NCBI RefSeq assembly: GCF_016907455.1
Contig: NZ_JAFBCB010000001.1
Location: 3,286,001 to 3,350,000, forward strand
DNA: 64,000 bases
Source: Brachybacterium muris
GTDB lineage: Bacteria > Actinomycetota > Actinomycetes > Actinomycetales > Dermabacteraceae
Direction of reading: 5' to 3'
Below, in pieces: positions 22,920 to 32,560 of the stretch. The position numbers and the translations under genes are program-made. How positions within the stretch are numbered: the stretch's first letter is position 1; the number at the start of each line of letters is the position of its first letter. The notes under the pieces were generated by a model. That model made no database searches, was not told where the DNA came from, and was given only the letters and a program-made list of their open reading frames with translations.

Positions 22920-25900
22920 ATGATGCGAATCCTGCGCTTCTTCCTGGCCGTGCTGACAATGGCGGCACGTGGCCTGACCACGGCGCTCCGTTCGGCGGCC
23001 CGTGCTCTCGGCGACGGCATCAGCACCGTTGTCCATGCCGTCGGCCGAGGCGTCTCCGCCATTGCCCACGCCGTCGGCCGAGGCACCTCCGCCACAGCGC
23101 GCGGCGCAGCAGCCCTGCTGCCCCGGGAGTGGAAGAAGCCGATCGCAGCTGTGTTCGTGCTGGGTCTGGCGCTGGTGCCGGTGATCTACTCCGGCAACAT
23201 GACATGGTCCTTCCGGGACCCCGCCCACAGTCTCGACCAGATCACCGCAGCCGTGGTGAACCAGGACCAGCAGGCGTCGTTCACCCCTGCCGGAGGTGAG
23301 CCCACCACCATCGACGTGGGGGCCGAGTTCACCGAGTCCCTGCTCGAGATCGACGAGGAGACCGTCTTCCACTTCGTGGAGGTCTCTCCGGCCCAGGCCC
23401 GTCGCGGCCTGGAGGACGGCACCTACGGCGCCACGGTGGAGATCCCCTCCGACTTCTCCTCGAACATCGCCGCCCTGGGCAGTGACCCGGAGCAAGCCGC
23501 CCAGGCTGCTCCGGCCATGCTCACCGTCACCACCAACGACGCCGTGAACTACGTCGGCGGCAACTTCACCAAGTCCGTCGGTCAGGCCCTGACCGACTCC
23601 TTGCGCTCCACCGTGCTGGAGCAGTACCTGGACGGCATCTACGTGGGCTTCACCTCCATCCACAGCGGGATCGCCGACGCCGCTGACGGCGCCACCGACC
23701 TGGCTGACGGTGCCGCGCAGCTCTCCGACGGCACCGGCGATCTGGTCAACGGCGCGGGAGAGCTGGTGGACGGCACCGGGCAGCTCTCCTCCGGCGCGGA
23801 CGACCTCGCCGCCGGGACCTCAACCCTTCACGAGGGCGCCCTCGACCTAGTGGTAGGGCTGGATCAGCTCAGCGACGGTGCGGTCACCCTCCGTGACGGC
23901 ACCGCCTCACTCAGCGCGGGCGCGGACCAGCTCAGCGGTGGCCTGGCGACCCTGGACCGCGCGGGCCAGCCGCTGCGCTCCGGGGCCCAGCAGCTCGCCG
24001 ATGGCACGGACCAGCTCGCCGAGGGTGCCTCTTCCCTCGCCGACGGCGCTGATCAGGTCGCGGACGGCACCCGGCAGCTGGATGACACCGTCCGCGCGGC
24101 ACAGGACAGGGCCGAGGAGCTCGGAGTCACCACCGAGAGCGTGCAGGCCACCAGCGACGACCTGATCGCCGCGATCGACGCCCTCCAGGGCGCAGCGGAG
24201 GCCCGATCCAATGGCCTGGACCAGCCTGTGGGGGCCGACGCCGGCGCCCTCTCCTCCGCGGCGACCGCTCTGGACGCGGATGCCACCGCGGTGGACGCGG
24301 ACGCGCAGGCCCTCGCCTCGGAGACAGCGGACAGGTCCACTGACGCGACCACCCTCAAGGAGGGTGCCGCGAGCATCGGGGAGGACGCCTCTGCCCTCGA
24401 TACCGCCGTCCAGGATGCCAAGACCGCCACCGCGACCGCCGCCGACAGTGCTGCGGCGTCGTCATCGGGCACCCGCTCGTACACCGAATCGGTGGACGAC
24501 CTGGCCACCACGTACTGCAGCAACCCGGAAGCACCCGCCGAGCCCTCCGCCGATCCGGCCACCGACCCGGCGGGCACCCCCGCAGCGGAGCCGTCCGCTG
24601 CCTCGAACGTCCCGGCACTGTGCGCGGAGCTGGAGCGCATCACGGGCACCTCGCAGCAGGTGCGGGACGATGCCGCGAGCGCTTCTGCCGATGCGACCGC
24701 CGCCGATGACGCCGCGTCCACCGCCTCCCAGAAGTCCACCTCGATCGCCGAGACCGCCTCGGGCATGACGGAAGCAGCGGACCGCACCTCCACCTACCTG
24801 GACGGCCTGGTGGGCACCACGTCCGCCATCGCCGACGCCACCGCCGGTATCGCCGGCTCCACCGGGACCCTCGCCGCCGACGCCTCCTCCCTTGACTCCT
24901 CCCTGGCTTCCGCGCTCGAGCCCCCCTCGCCCGGCGACGGGCAGAGCAGCCCCACAGCGCGCGACCTGGCCGCGGAACTCACAGGGCAGGCCCGCGCGGC
25001 GGCCGAGGCGATGCCGGGCACCTTGGCCACCCTCCAGCGCGGTGCGCAGGATGTGCACCGCCTCGACGCCGGTGCCCAGCAGGTCGCCAGCGGTGCGGAT
25101 CGTCTGGCCACCGCCTCCGGCACCGCTCGCGACGGCGCCAACGAGCTGGCCGGCGGCGTCGGCCGGTACACCGACGGGGTGAGCACCGCCCGCTCCGGCG
25201 CCGACGATCTGGCCTCGGGTGCGCGCGAACTCTATTCGGGTGCGGACCGCCTGGCCGACGGGGTCCGCACCGCTCAGGACGGCGCCCAGCAGCTGGCCGA
25301 CGGCTCCGGTCGACTCGCTTCCGGCGCCGCCGAGCTCGCCGACGGCGCCGGCGCCGTGGACGACGGGGCTCGGGAGCTGTCCCAGGGAGCAGAGACCCTC
25401 AACGAAGGCGCCGGGGAGCTGGCCGACGGTTCCGCTGACCTGCGAGACGGCCTCGAGGACGCCAAGGACGAAGTGCCTTCGTACACCGACGAGCAGAGCT
25501 CCGCGATCGCCGCCACCGCTTCTGACCCGGTGCAGATGGACTTCGTCCGCGACCATGAGCTGACCCGCTTCGGTGAGGGCCTCGCCCCGCTGTTCCTCGC
25601 GATCAGCCTGTGGGTCGGTGCCATGGCGATCTTCCTGATGATGCCGCCGTTCTCCATGGAGGCAGCCGCCGCTGGAGCTGGCCCGGTGCGGCTGCTGGCA
25701 GGCGGTCTGCTCCCGGCCCTCGCCCTGGGCCTGGTGCAGTCCGCGATCGCGGTGGCGGTGCTGCACGGACCGGTGGACATCACCGTCACGGACCTGCCGC
25801 TGATGCTGGGCATGGCGGCACTGACCAGTGCGGTGTTCGTGGCGCTGAACCACGGCTTCGGGGCCCTGTTCGGGCCGGTCGGGAAGTTCGTGGCGCTGGT

Positions 25901-26183
25901 GCTCGTGGCCCTCCAGATCTCCGCAGCCGGCGGCACCTACCCCACCCCGACGTTGCCGGGCTTCTTCCGCGCCATCCACCCGTACCTGCCGATGACCCAT
26001 GCCGTGGACGCCTTCCGCGGGGCGATCAGCGGGAGCTGGATCGACCCCGCGGGGGATCTGACCTGGCTGGGCGGATGGCTGGCGATCGGGGTGTCGCTGG
26101 GCCTGGCGGGCGCCGTGGTGCAGCGCCGCCGGACCATGGTGGTGGAGGACCGCGTCCCGGTCACGGACGCCCCAGCGACCTGA
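22920..26183 (+). CDS. YhgE/Pip family membrane protein, very long
   Basis: A 1087-residue protein. A basic N-terminal stretch (about 1-75) precedes a first membrane helix (KPIAAVFVLGLALVPVIYSG), then an extracytoplasmic part starting like other YhgE proteins (NMTWSFRDPAHSLDQI). Most of the protein (about 240-850) is coiled coil with 'DGADQLADG'-type heptads and a low-complexity Ala/Ser/Asp insertion carrying two cysteines. The C-terminal 230 residues hold five or six helices of ABC-2 type. Relatives include phage infection protein and EsaA-like secretion accessories; function here unknown. Two adjacent ATGs; I take the first. Its 3' end overlaps the ugd 3' end by 23 bp. Confidence 0.85.
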   Translation: MMRILRFFLAVLTMAARGLTTALRSAARALGDGISTVVHAVGRGVSAIAHAVGRGTSATARGAAALLPREWKKPIAAVFVLGLALVPVIYSGNMTWSFRDPAHSLDQITAAVVNQDQQASFTPAGGEPTTIDVGAEFTESLLEIDEETVFHFVEVSPAQARRGLEDGTYGATVEIPSDFSSNIAALGSDPEQAAQAAPAMLTVTTNDAVNYVGGNFTKSVGQALTDSLRSTVLEQYLDGIYVGFTSIHSGIADAADGATDLADGAAQLSDGTGDLVNGAGELVDGTGQLSSGADDLAAGTSTLHEGALDLVVGLDQLSDGAVTLRDGTASLSAGADQLSGGLATLDRAGQPLRSGAQQLADGTDQLAEGASSLADGADQVADGTRQLDDTVRAAQDRAEELGVTTESVQATSDDLIAAIDALQGAAEARSNGLDQPVGADAGALSSAATALDADATAVDADAQALASETADRSTDATTLKEGAASIGEDASALDTAVQDAKTATATAADSAAASSSGTRSYTESVDDLATTYCSNPEAPAEPSADPATDPAGTPAAEPSAASNVPALCAELERITGTSQQVRDDAASASADATAADDAASTASQKSTSIAETASGMTEAADRTSTYLDGLVGTTSAIADATAGIAGSTGTLAADASSLDSSLASALEPPSPGDGQSSPTARDLAAELTGQARAAAEAMPGTLATLQRGAQDVHRLDAGAQQVASGADRLATASGTARDGANELAGGVGRYTDGVSTARSGADDLASGARELYSGADRLADGVRTAQDGAQQLADGSGRLASGAAELADGAGAVDDGARELSQGAETLNEGAGELADGSADLRDGLEDAKDEVPSYTDEQSSAIAATASDPVQMDFVRDHELTRFGEGLAPLFLAISLWVGAMAIFLMMPPFSMEAAAAGAGPVRLLAGGLLPALALGLVQSAIAVAVLHGPVDITVTDLPLMLGMAALTSAVFVALNHGFGALFGPVGKFVALVLVALQISAAGGTYPTPTLPGFFRAIHPYLPMTHAVDAFRGAISGSWIDPAGDLTWLGGWLAIGVSLGLAGAVVQRRRTMVVEDRVPVTDAPAT

Positions 26184-27573
26184 CCTCCCAGCCGGCCTCG
26201 CGCCACTGCCGCGGCTCCAGCACGTTGCGGCCATCGATGATCCGCGCATCGGCCACCAGCTCCCGCACCCGGGCGGGGTCCAGTTCCTTGTACTGGCCCC
26301 ATTCGGTCAGCAGCAGCACCAGCTCGGCTCCGCGCAGCGCCTCATCGAGATCGGCCTCGGTGGGCATGCCGGGCACGCGCTTCTCGACACCGCCCAGGGC
26401 TTCGGGGTCGGTGACGGTCACGGCCGCCCCCGCGGTGCGCAGACGGCAGGCCACGTCCAGGGCCGGGGAGTCGCGCACGTCGTCGCTGTCGGGCTTGAAG
26501 GCGGCACCCAGCACGGTGACGCGCCGGCCCTCGAGGCCGCCCAGCATCTCGGCGGCAAGGTCCACCACCCGGGCCCGTCGGCGCTCGTTGATCGCATCGA
26601 CCTCGCGCAGGAAGGCGAGGGACTCGCCGATGCCGAGGTCCTCGGCACTGGCCATGAAGGCGCGGATGTCCTTGGGCAGGCAGCCACCGCCGAAGCCCAC
26701 ACCGGCCCGCAGGAACTTCGCTCCGATGCGGTCGTCCATGCCGATGGCGCGGGCCACGTCGGTGACGTCGGCCCCGGTGGCCTCGCACATCTCGCTGATG
26801 GCGTTGATGAAGGAGATCTTGGTGGCCAGGAACGCGTTGGCGGAGACCTTGACCAGCTCGGCGGCCTCGTAGCCCATCACCAGGCGGGTGGTGCCGCGCT
26901 CGAGGATCTGCGCGTACACGGCATCCAGCATCCCCACGACCTGCTCGGTCTCCTCGACGTCCTCGGGGTCGCGCACCCCGTACACCAGGCGGTCCGGGGC
27001 CAGGGTGTCCTTGACAGCGAAGCCCTCGCGCAGGAACTCGGGGTTCCACACCAGGCGCACCCCGTCGATCTGCTCGAGCTGATCGGCGAGCATGCGGGCG
27101 GTGCCGGCCGGGACGGTGGACTTGCCGACCACCAGGGTGGGGGCGCCGTCGCGGGCGGGCAGCACCTCGCACAGGGCGTCGACGGCGGCCTGCAGGTAGG
27201 TGAGATCGGCGCCGTTGCCGTCGGCCCGCTGCGGGGTCCCCAGGCCCAGGAAGTGCACGTCGACCTGGGCGAGCTCGGCGTAGTCGGTGGTGAAGCGCAG
27301 CAGGTCCCTGTCGCGGCCGCGGCGCAGGATCTCCTCGAAGCCGGGCTCGTGGAAGGGGGCACGGCCGTCGTTCAGGGCCCCGACGCGGTCGACGTCGACG
27401 TCCAGGCCGATCACCTCGTGGCCCAGCTCCGCCATGCTGGCGGCGTGCACGGCGCCGAGGTAGCCCACACCGATCACGGAGACGGTGGTGCGCACGGGCG
27501 TGGTGCCGTGGGCGCTCCGGGCGGTCTCCGCACCGAGGGTGCGGCCGAGATTCTGACTGGTCAGGATGGTCAT
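26161..27573 (-). CDS. ugd: UDP-glucose 6-dehydrogenase
   Basis: A 470-residue NAD enzyme that oxidises UDP-glucose to UDP-glucuronate in two steps. N-terminal Rossmann motif GVGYLG (about 35-40), the ST(V)PAGTA segment, the WNPEFLREG motif, and the catalytic cysteine in GFGGGCLPKD are all present; the C-terminal UDP-binding domain has the VLGAAFKPDSDDVRDSP motif. GAAGGAG precedes the ATG, which overlaps the phosphotransferase stop as ATGA. It is the last gene of the broken glycan operon and would supply glucuronate donors; since the IS21 insertion its transcription may depend on the element or a new promoter. Confidence 0.93.
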   Translation of the reverse strand: MTILTSQNLGRTLGAETARSAHGTTPVRTTVSVIGVGYLGAVHAASMAELGHEVIGLDVDVDRVGALNDGRAPFHEPGFEEILRRGRDRDLLRFTTDYAELAQVDVHFLGLGTPQRADGNGADLTYLQAAVDALCEVLPARDGAPTLVVGKSTVPAGTARMLADQLEQIDGVRLVWNPEFLREGFAVKDTLAPDRLVYGVRDPEDVEETEQVVGMLDAVYAQILERGTTRLVMGYEAAELVKVSANAFLATKISFINAISEMCEATGADVTDVARAIGMDDRIGAKFLRAGVGFGGGCLPKDIRAFMASAEDLGIGESLAFLREVDAINERRRARVVDLAAEMLGGLEGRRVTVLGAAFKPDSDDVRDSPALDVACRLRTAGAAVTVTDPEALGGVEKRVPGMPTEADLDEALRGAELVLLLTEWGQYKELDPARVRELVADARIIDGRNVLEPRQWREAGWEVRSLGRP

Positions 27574-28384
27574 GACGCACTGCTCCTTCGGAGGGGGGTG
27601 GAGGATGCGGTCCGCAGGGTGCGGGCCAGGTCGGTGGCGGCGGCGCGCCAGCGGGGTCTGAGGGCGTACAGGCAGGTGAGGCGGGCCAGGGTGGCCGTCT
27701 CGTAGGCGGCGAGGGCGGCGGGGTCGATGCCCAGTGCGTCGGCACCGAGGCAGACCCGGTCGATCTCGGCGCGCACCTGGGCGGCCTGCTCACCGGTCCA
27801 CTGCCCCTGCCGCTCGCGCCAGGTGGCGTGGGCGCGCAGGTTCCCGGCGTCCAGGGCGGGGTCGCCCAGGCAGGCGGTGTCCACGTCGAGCAGGCCGGGG
27901 CCTCTCTCCGGGCCGTGGTCCTGGTCCTGATCCTGGTCCTGGTCGGGGTCCCAGAGGATCTGCTTGTCGTGCAGGTCGCGGTGGATCAGGGCGGGCCTGT
28001 CCAGGGCGGGCAGGTGGGTGAGCAGCTCGCGGGCCAGGGCGACGGCCCGGTCGCGGTGCTCGGCGCCCTCGGGGTCGACGTGGCAGGCGCGCTCGTGCCA
28101 CTTCTCGAGCACCGCGATCTCCTCGGCGGGTCCGTGGAGCGGGCCCTCGGGCGGGGCGGTGCGGGAGGTGCGCACGGCCTGGGCCCAGGCGTCCATGGTG
28201 GTGCGCCAGGCGCGCTGCCAGGTGCCGTCGGCGGTGGGCAGTCCCTCGTGCAGGGGGGTGCCGGACAGGGCGGCGAAGGTGAGGCTCTCGTCCTCGGCCG
28301 CCACCACCTGCGGGGTGCGGAAGGGGCCGTCGAAGGCGGCTGCCCGTTCGATGGCGCCGAGCGCCCGGCGGGTGCGGCCCTTGT
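27570..28384 (-). pseudogene. 3' fragment of a two-kinase phosphotransferase, cut by IS21 element
   Basis: This part encodes the C-lobe of an APH-type (aminoglycoside/choline kinase-like) domain: HRDLHDKQIL with the catalytic Asp and LLDVDTACLGDP as the metal-binding loop. A (DQ)n stretch interrupts it. Joined to the 5' fragment at 30966-32327 with one copy of the CTTGT duplication it gives an uninterrupted 723-residue frame (…VANKGRTRRALG…). The stop overlaps the ugd ATG (ATGA). The open frame continues into the element, but no plausible start with a ribosome site is seen there. Confidence 0.85.
28380..28384. repeat. IS21 target-site duplication, left copy (CTTGT)
   Basis: CTTGT abuts the left terminal repeat; the identical CTTGT at 30966-30970 abuts the right one. 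Removing the element and one copy restores the kinase frame. Confidence 0.85.
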
Positions 28385-28497
28385 TGAGTATTCGTAGTCG
28401 TGGGAGCCACCGAATCTTGCTCTTGGGGACCGCCGATCGTGCCGACGGGGGCCAGTAGCCGCCGCGGTGGGGACCACTGGCTCCCGCCGGCATCGGG

Positions 28498-29244
28498 TCA
28501 CTGGGGCAGTGCGGTGTGTTCTCGCATGTTCCTGTCGCCGGTGTCGATCCAGATTGTGTTGTGCACGATGCGGTCCATGATCGCATCGGCGTGGACTGCT
28601 CCACCGAGCCGGGCGTGCCAGTCCTTCTTCGGGTACTGGGTGCAGAACACGGTCGAGCCGGTGTCATAGCGGCGCTCGAGCAGTTCCAGCAGCATCGAAC
28701 GCATTCCCTCGTCAGGATGGTCCAGCAGCCACTCGTCGATCACCAGCAGCGAGAACGTGGAGTACTTCCGCAGGAACTTCGTCTGGCCCTGCGGCTTGTC
28801 CTTTGCCAGGGCCCAGGCCTCTTCGAGGTCGGGCATTCGGATGTAGTGGGCTCGGAGCCGGTGCTGGCAGGCCTGCTTCGCCAGCGCGCAGCCGAGGTAG
28901 GACTTCCCTGAGCCGGTGAAGCCCTGGAAGACCACGTTCTGTTGCCGCTGGATGAAGGAGCAGGTTGCCAGTTGCGCGATCACGTTCCGGTTCAGTCCCC
29001 GTTCCTCGACCAGATCCAGCCGCCGCAGGTCCGCTCCGGGATAACGCAGCCCCGCCCGGCGGATCAGACCCTCGACCTTTCCATGATTGAAGATGGAATG
29101 CGCCTCGTCCACGATCAGCTGGAGCCGTTCCTGGAACGACATCCCCAGCACGTGAGCCTCATCCTGGGCATCGATCGCGTCCAGCAGCGCGGTCGCGCCC
29201 ATCTCGCGCAGCTTCCGCTTCGTGTCGTTATCGATCACGCTCAC
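28498..29244 (-). CDS. istB: IS21 transposition helper ATPase
   Basis: A 248-residue AAA+ protein that assists the transposase in target selection. Walker A is GFTGSGKS, Walker B LLVIDEW, with the DnaC-like fold typical of IstB. The GTG start overlaps the istA stop (GTGA) and has GGAGG upstream, the usual coupling in the family. Confidence 0.93.
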   Translation of the reverse strand: MSVIDNDTKRKLREMGATALLDAIDAQDEAHVLGMSFQERLQLIVDEAHSIFNHGKVEGLIRRAGLRYPGADLRRLDLVEERGLNRNVIAQLATCSFIQRQQNVVFQGFTGSGKSYLGCALAKQACQHRLRAHYIRMPDLEEAWALAKDKPQGQTKFLRKYSTFSLLVIDEWLLDHPDEGMRSMLLELLERRYDTGSTVFCTQYPKKDWHARLGGAVHADAIMDRIVHNTIWIDTGDRNMREHTALPQ

Positions 29245-30803
29245 CGGACACCTCCGGCGTAGTAGTCGGCGCCACGGACGTATCCGCCGTCTTCCGCGGG
29301 TTCCTCGCGGGGTGGACGCAGGGCGGCGACCTTGTCCTGCCCGGTGGCCAAGATCGGGTGCAGATGCGCATAGCGCGGTGAACGGACCCGTCCCGTCAGC
29401 GCGAGTGCGCAGGCCGCCTCGACCCGATCTACGGAGAAGCGGCGAGAGAGCCGTAGCACCGCCAACGCGGGATCCAGGCCCTGTTCCACGATCGGCACGG
29501 ACTCGAAGATCCGCTGGATCACGATCACCGTGGCCGGCCCGACCCGATCTGCCCACGCCCGCACCCTCTGCGCGTCCCAGGCCTGGAAACGCTCGCCCGC
29601 AGGTAGGTCCGCGTCGTTGGTGCGGTACTCATTGCTCGCGGTCTCCGGGAGCAGCAGGTGACTGGTCAGTCGCTGGCTGCCCTGATAGATCTCCAGCGTC
29701 CGGGCCGTGATGCGCAGATCGACCTTCGCGCCGATGTGCGCGAACGGCGCGGAGTAGAAGTTCCGCGCGAACGTGACGTGCCCGTTCCTGCCCACTCGTC
29801 GTCCGTAGTGCCATGTCGAGATCTCGTAGGGCACCGCCGGCAGCGGCGTCAGCAGCGGCCGCTCCTCCGCGTCGAACACGCTGGCGCGGGATCCGGGCCG
29901 CTTCTGGAACGGCTCCGCGTTATAGGCCTCCATCCGCTGCCCGATGGCGGCTGCAAGTTCGGGCAGGGACGTGAATCGCTGATCCCGCAGCCCGGCGATG
30001 ACCCAGGTCGCGACGTGCGCGACGGTGTTCTCCACGCTCGCCTTGTCTTTCGGTTTCCGCACCCTCCCCGGGAGCACCGCCGCCGAGTAATGCGCTGCCA
30101 TCTCGCGATACGCATCGTTCAGGACGATCTCGCCCTCGCGGGGGTGCTTCACCACACCGGTCTTGAGGTTGTCCGGAACGATCCTCGGGACCGTCCCGCC
30201 CAGCGCCTCGAACATCGCTACGTGCGCTCGCAGCCAGGACTCCTGGCGCATATCCAGCGCCGGGAAGCAGAACGCGTAACGAGAAAAAGGCAGGCAGGCA
30301 ACGAACAAGAACACCTTCGAGACCTCGCCGGTGACCGGATCGGCCAGCTCCATCGTGGGGCCGGACCAGTCGACCTCCACGCTCTGGCCGGCCTTGTGAC
30401 CGACTCTCGAAGCGGCACCGGTGACCATGACGTGGTGCTGGTAGGTGCGGCAAAACCGGTCATACCCCATCGCCGGATCCCCAGCCGCCGTGGTCGCGTC
30501 GAAGTACTCGCCGTGCAACAGCTTCAGCGTCACGCCGACCCTGGCCATCTCTCGATGGACCTGTTCCCAGTCCGGCTGTGCGAACACGCTCTCGTGCTCG
30601 CCCCGGCCCGGGAACAACCGGGCATACACCTGCTCATCGGCGACGTCCGCGATATCGCCCCACCCGATCCCTGCAGCGTCAGCGGCCTCGAACACCGCCC
30701 TCACGGACTTGCGGGACATGCCCTGCGAGGACGAAATCGCTCGCCCCGACAGACCTTCTGCGCGCAGCTGGAGCACCAGCTTCGCCCTGATCTTCCGTAC
30801 CAT
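29241..30803 (-). CDS. istA: IS21 transposase
   Basis: A 520-residue DDE transposase. N-terminal helix-turn-helix (GLSGRAISSSQGMSRKSVRAV), then the catalytic acids in VEVDWSG, IVPDNLKTG and KDKASVENTV, and a C-terminal part that contacts the ends. Length is normal and the frame intact. AAGGAG lies about 10 bases before the ATG. Confidence 0.94.
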   Translation of the reverse strand: MVRKIRAKLVLQLRAEGLSGRAISSSQGMSRKSVRAVFEAADAAGIGWGDIADVADEQVYARLFPGRGEHESVFAQPDWEQVHREMARVGVTLKLLHGEYFDATTAAGDPAMGYDRFCRTYQHHVMVTGAASRVGHKAGQSVEVDWSGPTMELADPVTGEVSKVFLFVACLPFSRYAFCFPALDMRQESWLRAHVAMFEALGGTVPRIVPDNLKTGVVKHPREGEIVLNDAYREMAAHYSAAVLPGRVRKPKDKASVENTVAHVATWVIAGLRDQRFTSLPELAAAIGQRMEAYNAEPFQKRPGSRASVFDAEERPLLTPLPAVPYEISTWHYGRRVGRNGHVTFARNFYSAPFAHIGAKVDLRITARTLEIYQGSQRLTSHLLLPETASNEYRTNDADLPAGERFQAWDAQRVRAWADRVGPATVIVIQRIFESVPIVEQGLDPALAVLRLSRRFSVDRVEAACALALTGRVRSPRYAHLHPILATGQDKVAALRPPREEPAEDGGYVRGADYYAGGVR

Positions 30804-30962
30804 TCCAGATTGCTCCTTCCGCCGCGTGCCCTATACACACGGCGGAAGGAGCGTAGACAGAGCGGCCCCAACGACACCACTGGTGGTCCCGAACGACGCC
30901 ACCGCTACGGCAGCGACGTGGCACCCGAACCCTCGATCAGCGGACCCCAGCGAGGCGAATAT

Positions 30963-32327
30963 TCACTTGTTGGCGACCTTCACGTACAGCACCTGTCCGT
31001 CGCGGTCGCGGGTGCGCAGTACGGCGCGCTTGCCGGGCCGGTGGGAGACCACGGTGGCGCCGGGGTGGGCGGCCAGCGCCCGGGTGAGGGAGGGCAGGGC
31101 CTCGTCGGTCGCGGCATCGAGGACGCGTCGTGCCTGGTCCAGGCGTTGCTGGACCTGCAAGGGCCAGTCGGGGTGGTGGCGTCGCATCGGGTCCAGTGCC
31201 GCGGCCAGCAGTGCCCGGGCGGTCCAGGCGGCCAGCTGCGCGGGCTCGGGCAGGTCCAGGTGCTCCGCATAGGCGCGGAGGAACGGCCCGGTCAGGTGGT
31301 CGGTGCTGGCGCTCAGGCAGGAGGCGATCCAGGAGCCCAGGTCGGCGCCGCGTGGTCCCGGCCCGGAGCGGTCCAGGTCCACCACGCGGATCTCGGTGCC
31401 GGCGCCCAGCAGCACCTGGTCGGGGCTGAGGTCCCCGTGAATCAGGCAGCGGTCGCCGTCGCGGTCCGTCGGCAGCAGCTGGTCCAGGCGCGTCGCCAGC
31501 TCTCGCACCTGCTCGGCCCGCTGCGGCAGCAGGTCGTCGAGCACCTCGGTGGTGCAGGGCACACGGCCCCCGATCCGGGCGGCAGGCAGCTCCGGAGCCG
31601 ACGGTTCCAGGCCGCTCAGGTCCGCGCCGTGGAGGCGGGCGATCGCAGCTCCCAGCCCTGCCGCGGCGGCAGTGGCCCGCGGATCCTCGGCCAGCGTGGC
31701 CAGGTCGCCGCGGCCCCAGAACTCCCCCACCAGCACGGTCGGTCGGCCCTTCCAGAGCCTCTGCGGGGTGGTGGGGATACCGAGGCGCTGCCACTGCTCG
31801 CTGATGAGCAGCAGATCATCCAGGGGGCGGGCGGCCACCCGCAGCACCTCGCCGGTGCCGGGAAGGTCCAGCACCAGGTGGCGGCTGGGGTTGTAGCTGA
31901 GCACGCGGGGGGTGGGCTCACCCGTCAGGCGGCGCAGCACACCGTGGACCTGCTTGCCCAGGCGGGGGTCGCTGTCGACACCACCGCTGAGCAGGAAGGG
32001 AGTGTCACCGCGGTGCTCGGTGACGACGGCCCCGGTCCTCTCGGCTCGTCGCAGCACGCCGTCACGCTTGTCCGGGGAGGCCACCAGCAGCGCCCAGCCG
32101 ACGTCGGCCAGGGCCCGGCCGCACCCGGTGCTCGGCCCTGCCGCTCCGGCCGAGGCGAGCGCGCGGTAGGAGACCAGCACCGAGGCGCCGGGCTTGATGC
32201 GCACCCGGTCCAGGGCCACCTCCTGGCCCAGCAGGGCGGAGAGCCGGGCGGAGTCCAGCACCTGCTCGGCCCCGGGCAGGGCGGCGTGGGAGGTCATCAG
32301 AGCGGTCACGTCCTGGGTGGTGCTCAC
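30963..32327 (-). pseudogene. 5' fragment of a two-kinase phosphotransferase
   Basis: The 454-residue fragment contains one complete APH-type kinase domain (HGDLSPDQVL at about 297, VVDLDRSG at about 315) and the first strands of a second, ending at the beta-3 lysine region YVKVANK. The stop codon TGA is the first three bases of the IS21 end. The present start is GTG (AAGGATGGTGCACCA before it); the ancestral start was an ATG overlapping the ABC-exporter stop, displaced by the IS110 insertion. The first kinase domain might still be made and fold. Substrate is unknown; the context suggests a sugar or lipid-linked sugar rather than an antibiotic. Confidence 0.82.
30966..30970. repeat. IS21 target-site duplication, right copy (CTTGT)
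   Basis: Second copy of the 5-bp duplication flanking the element. Confidence 0.85.
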
Positions 32328-32340
32328 TGGTGCACCATCC

Positions 32341-32560
32341 TTAGTGCGGCCTTGTTCGGTAAGGTCGTGACCACTCGGTCCCGGTGGGTGCACGGCCATT
32401 TGTGCGTGCCGTTCGACGGCCACGATGAGTTCTGCCGGCCCCGCCGGGCCGAGGCCATCTGAACGGCGTCAGGAACATGCCCCTTTGAGGGCCGAGCAGT
32501 GAGCTTCCGGCAGATGACCTCCACCAAGTGGTGCTCCTTCGATGAACCTGGAGTACGCGC
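32341..32560 (+). ncRNA. candidate IS110 bridge RNA
   Basis: The leader contains, in order: GGTGGGTGC (32383-32391), like the left target GGTGGTGC; CGATGAG (32423-32429), exact complement of the right target CTCATCG; TCAGGAAC (32469-32476), like the left donor TCAGGGAAC at the element's right end; CAGTGAG (32497-32503), exact complement of the right donor CTCACTG at the element's left end. Two guide loops in the order target then donor is the layout known for the IS621 bridge RNA. GC-rich inverted segments surround them. RNA ends and promoter are not defined. Confidence 0.6.

Larger units (their letters stand above)
28385..30965 (-). mobile_element. IS21-family insertion sequence, complete
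   Basis: The 2581-bp element has ends TGAGTATTCG (left) and TGAATATTCG (right, complement), and a 5-bp target duplication CTTGT at 28380-28384 and 30966-30970. It encodes istA and istB with a GTGA overlap. Internal end repeats, probable transposase sites, match between ends: TTGGGGACCGCCGATCG at 28423 and CTGGGGTCCGCTGATCG (complement of 30934-30950). Both genes are intact, so it may be active. Confidence 0.92.

Noticed and set aside
24462-26249. 595-codon open frame antisense to the YhgE/Pip gene
   Set aside because: Mirror of the repeated coiled-coil codons; no recognisable protein.
27570-32327. Aminoglycoside resistance gene
   Set aside because: The APH-type fold is shared by many kinases; the gene is a double-domain member of a glycan operon and shows no specific resemblance to resistance enzymes.
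29658-32462. 934-codon open frame on the plus strand across the IS21 element and kinase fragment
   Set aside because: It is antisense to istA and the phosphotransferase, with composition of a shadow frame.
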